A stretch of DNA of 64,000 bases from Leishmania martiniquensis. Its lineage: Eukaryota; Euglenozoa; Kinetoplastea; Trypanosomatida; Trypanosomatidae. A model generated the notes under the pieces. The model was not told the DNA's origin. It was given only the letters and a program-made list of their open reading frames with translations, and did not search any database. Of this stretch, positions 62,608-64,000 are shown piece after piece. The translations under genes were made by a program, and so were the position numbers. Position 1 is the first letter of the stretch. The number at the start of each line of letters is the position of its first letter. Where the stretch lies: positions 910,501 through 974,500 of the forward strand of contig NC_090167.1 in the NCBI RefSeq assembly GCF_017916325.1, in the 5' to 3' direction.

Positions 62608-64000
62608 AAGTGCTCTGTCAGAAAAAGTGAAGCGAATCGTCCGCGTAATTGGTTCGCGAGGGCGCTACTCTGTGTAGAGTCAACTGACTCTATGGTCACG
62701 CTGGGTGTGCCTCTGCAATAGGTGCCTCACCTGCGCCGCTGCTGCTCGAGCGAGGGCTGATAGTCAGCTACGCCCGCCTGCGCCGAGTAGCCAATTAAGG
62801 AAGAAGAAAGCGGTACAGTATAACTTGCTCTACTCCTCTCTCAGACTTGACGCTGAGGCGCTGATAAATGTCTGAGGTCCGCGATCGCAGAGCAATGGGG
62901 GGGAGGGCGACCAGCAGAGCACCACAGCCACGGCAGCCCCCACGCACACCCCCATTCACGCGAGTTGGTGAATGGCCTATGGTGGATGAGACCACGGAAG
63001 GGCATAAGCGCAAGTCACCGATGCGTGTGCATACACCAGGCGTGCTCTCTGTGCGTAAAAGCGGCAGATTTGCTTTGAAAAGCGGAGTGGCAGTAGACCG
63101 CCACCTACGCTACTGAGAAGCGCACCTGTCGGTGCGAAGGTGCTTCTGCACGCGCTTGCGTGGGTCTGTCTTTGCTACACTTGCGCTCTCTAATCGTCCG
63201 AGTAGAAAGGGAAAGGGACTCGCATGCATGCGGCACGGTGCACGGACGTGGTTGTGACTGCGTAGAGGAAAAGGAAGGTGGTGGAGATGACGACGATGCA
63301 CTGATACGAACCGTGCAGGTGCTGAGTTGAACGCGCACGCGTACGCCGGAGGAAAACAAGTAAGCAAGTGAGTGGTGTTGATGCACCCGCGCGAACTTCA
63401 CCTTCTCTTCTGATTTCCGTGCATGAGAGTGGAGGTGCGCATGCGTCTGTCGGGGCCGAGCAACGACAGAAACAACAACAAACGTTCCGCCGAGCGGAGG
63501 GGCATGTCACAGCAGCAGTAACGAGGGAGGTGAGAGGGACACAGAGAAAGAGAGGGGGAAAGGTGAATGGGGCAGCTTGATCGCACAAAAATTTGATCCA
63601 GAGGGGACGGGGTACATCAGGAAACAGGCTGGGGCCTGTAGCACCCATAATGAAAGAGGAAGAGAGTAGGGCATCAGCCGATGGCCGGAATCAGTTCGGC
63701 TTGGCTGTGGGGTTGCCGATACTTCCTCGCATGAAGGGGAGCGCTTTTCTTCCGCCTGGCACAACTACTGCAACAGCAGCAAGAGCAGCGGCAGGCTCGC
63801 CCTGTCTGGATTCTCTTCGACGCCCTCTTTCCTATGAAGGAAGAGAGGGCTTCAAGCAATGTGCCAGAGAGGAACTCTGGCGGTGAATGACCGAGCACAC
63901 CTGTCCGAAAAAATGGGGCCCTCTGTCGTGAGTATTCCTGTGTGTTAAGGCCACGTCTCCACCTCCAGTAAGCCGGCAGAAGGGGTGAGGACGGAAAAAA
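62608..64000. other. Right-end spacer, no supported gene
   Basis: About 1.4 kb to the window edge. It should hold the 3' UTR of the next gene to the right if the transcription unit continues. Frames of up to 152 codons (63190-63648, minus) are Pro/Ser/Leu/Cys-rich without a domain. Confidence 0.45.
62613..62632 (-). promoter_or_regulatory. Predicted trans-splice acceptor for LRR-like gene
   Basis: On the minus strand CTTCACTTTTTCTGACAGAG ends in two overlapping AGs, giving a 5' UTR of only 5-8 bases before ATG 62607. Confidence 0.55.

Noticed and set aside
63190..63648. 152-codon minus-strand frame near the right edge
   Set aside because: Pro/Ser/Leu/Cys-rich, no domain, sits in CT-rich spacer sequence.
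1..64000. tRNA, rRNA, CRISPR array or intact mobile-element genes
   Set aside because: I looked for T-loop-type GGTTCGANTCC boxes, regularly spaced repeats and reverse-transcriptase or transposase motifs and saw none that held up.

Overview
The window looks like a piece of a trypanosomatid chromosome, most probably Leishmania or a close relative. The genes are intronless and GC-rich. Every gene I can support lies on the minus strand, as in a trypanosomatid polycistronic transcription unit. The spacers are 0.6-4 kb long and full of polypurine tracts, which are polypyrimidine in the sense RNA. Several start codons sit just downstream of a polypyrimidine-AG trans-splice acceptor. The protein set also fits kinetoplastids: a TUT4-type terminal uridylyltransferase, a MERS1-like mitochondrial Nudix protein, an FG nucleoporin of Nup62 type and two non-canonical aquaporins.

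Transcription runs from right to left. At the right are a basic, partly leucine-rich-repeat-like protein, the TUTase, the Nudix protein, an NSUN3/4-like RNA cytosine methyltransferase and a 976-aa protein with a presequence-like N terminus. Next come a 2374-aa TPR/IQ protein, a heavily decayed gene (about 36.8-39.0 kb), an HDHD3-like HAD protein, a 517-aa disordered protein and two aquaporin paralogues. The left third holds a PPR-like protein, the Nup62-like nucleoporin, an NADH-cytochrome b5 reductase, a TMEM42-like membrane protein, a sterol C-14 reductase, a 1220-aa protein with a possible longin-type segment and a coiled-coil protein. At the left edge is the 5' part of a sphingosine-1-phosphate phosphatase, cut by the window end inside its phosphatase motif.

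Two features stand out. The first is a 298-bp inverted repeat, 296/298 identical and free of indels by my hand alignment. Its arms (34743-35040 and 48588-48885) bracket a 13.5-kb segment carrying the HAD gene, the pseudogene and the TPR/IQ gene. The second is the pseudogene itself, whose protein-like segments can be followed through at least eight stops or frame changes. Both aquaporins lack the arginine that normally follows the second NPA motif. The cytochrome b5 reductase, C-14 reductase and S1P phosphatase all belong to sterol or sphingolipid metabolism. Gene neighbourhood in a trypanosomatid unit is nevertheless weak evidence of shared function. I saw no tRNA, rRNA, CRISPR array or intact transposase or reverse transcriptase.
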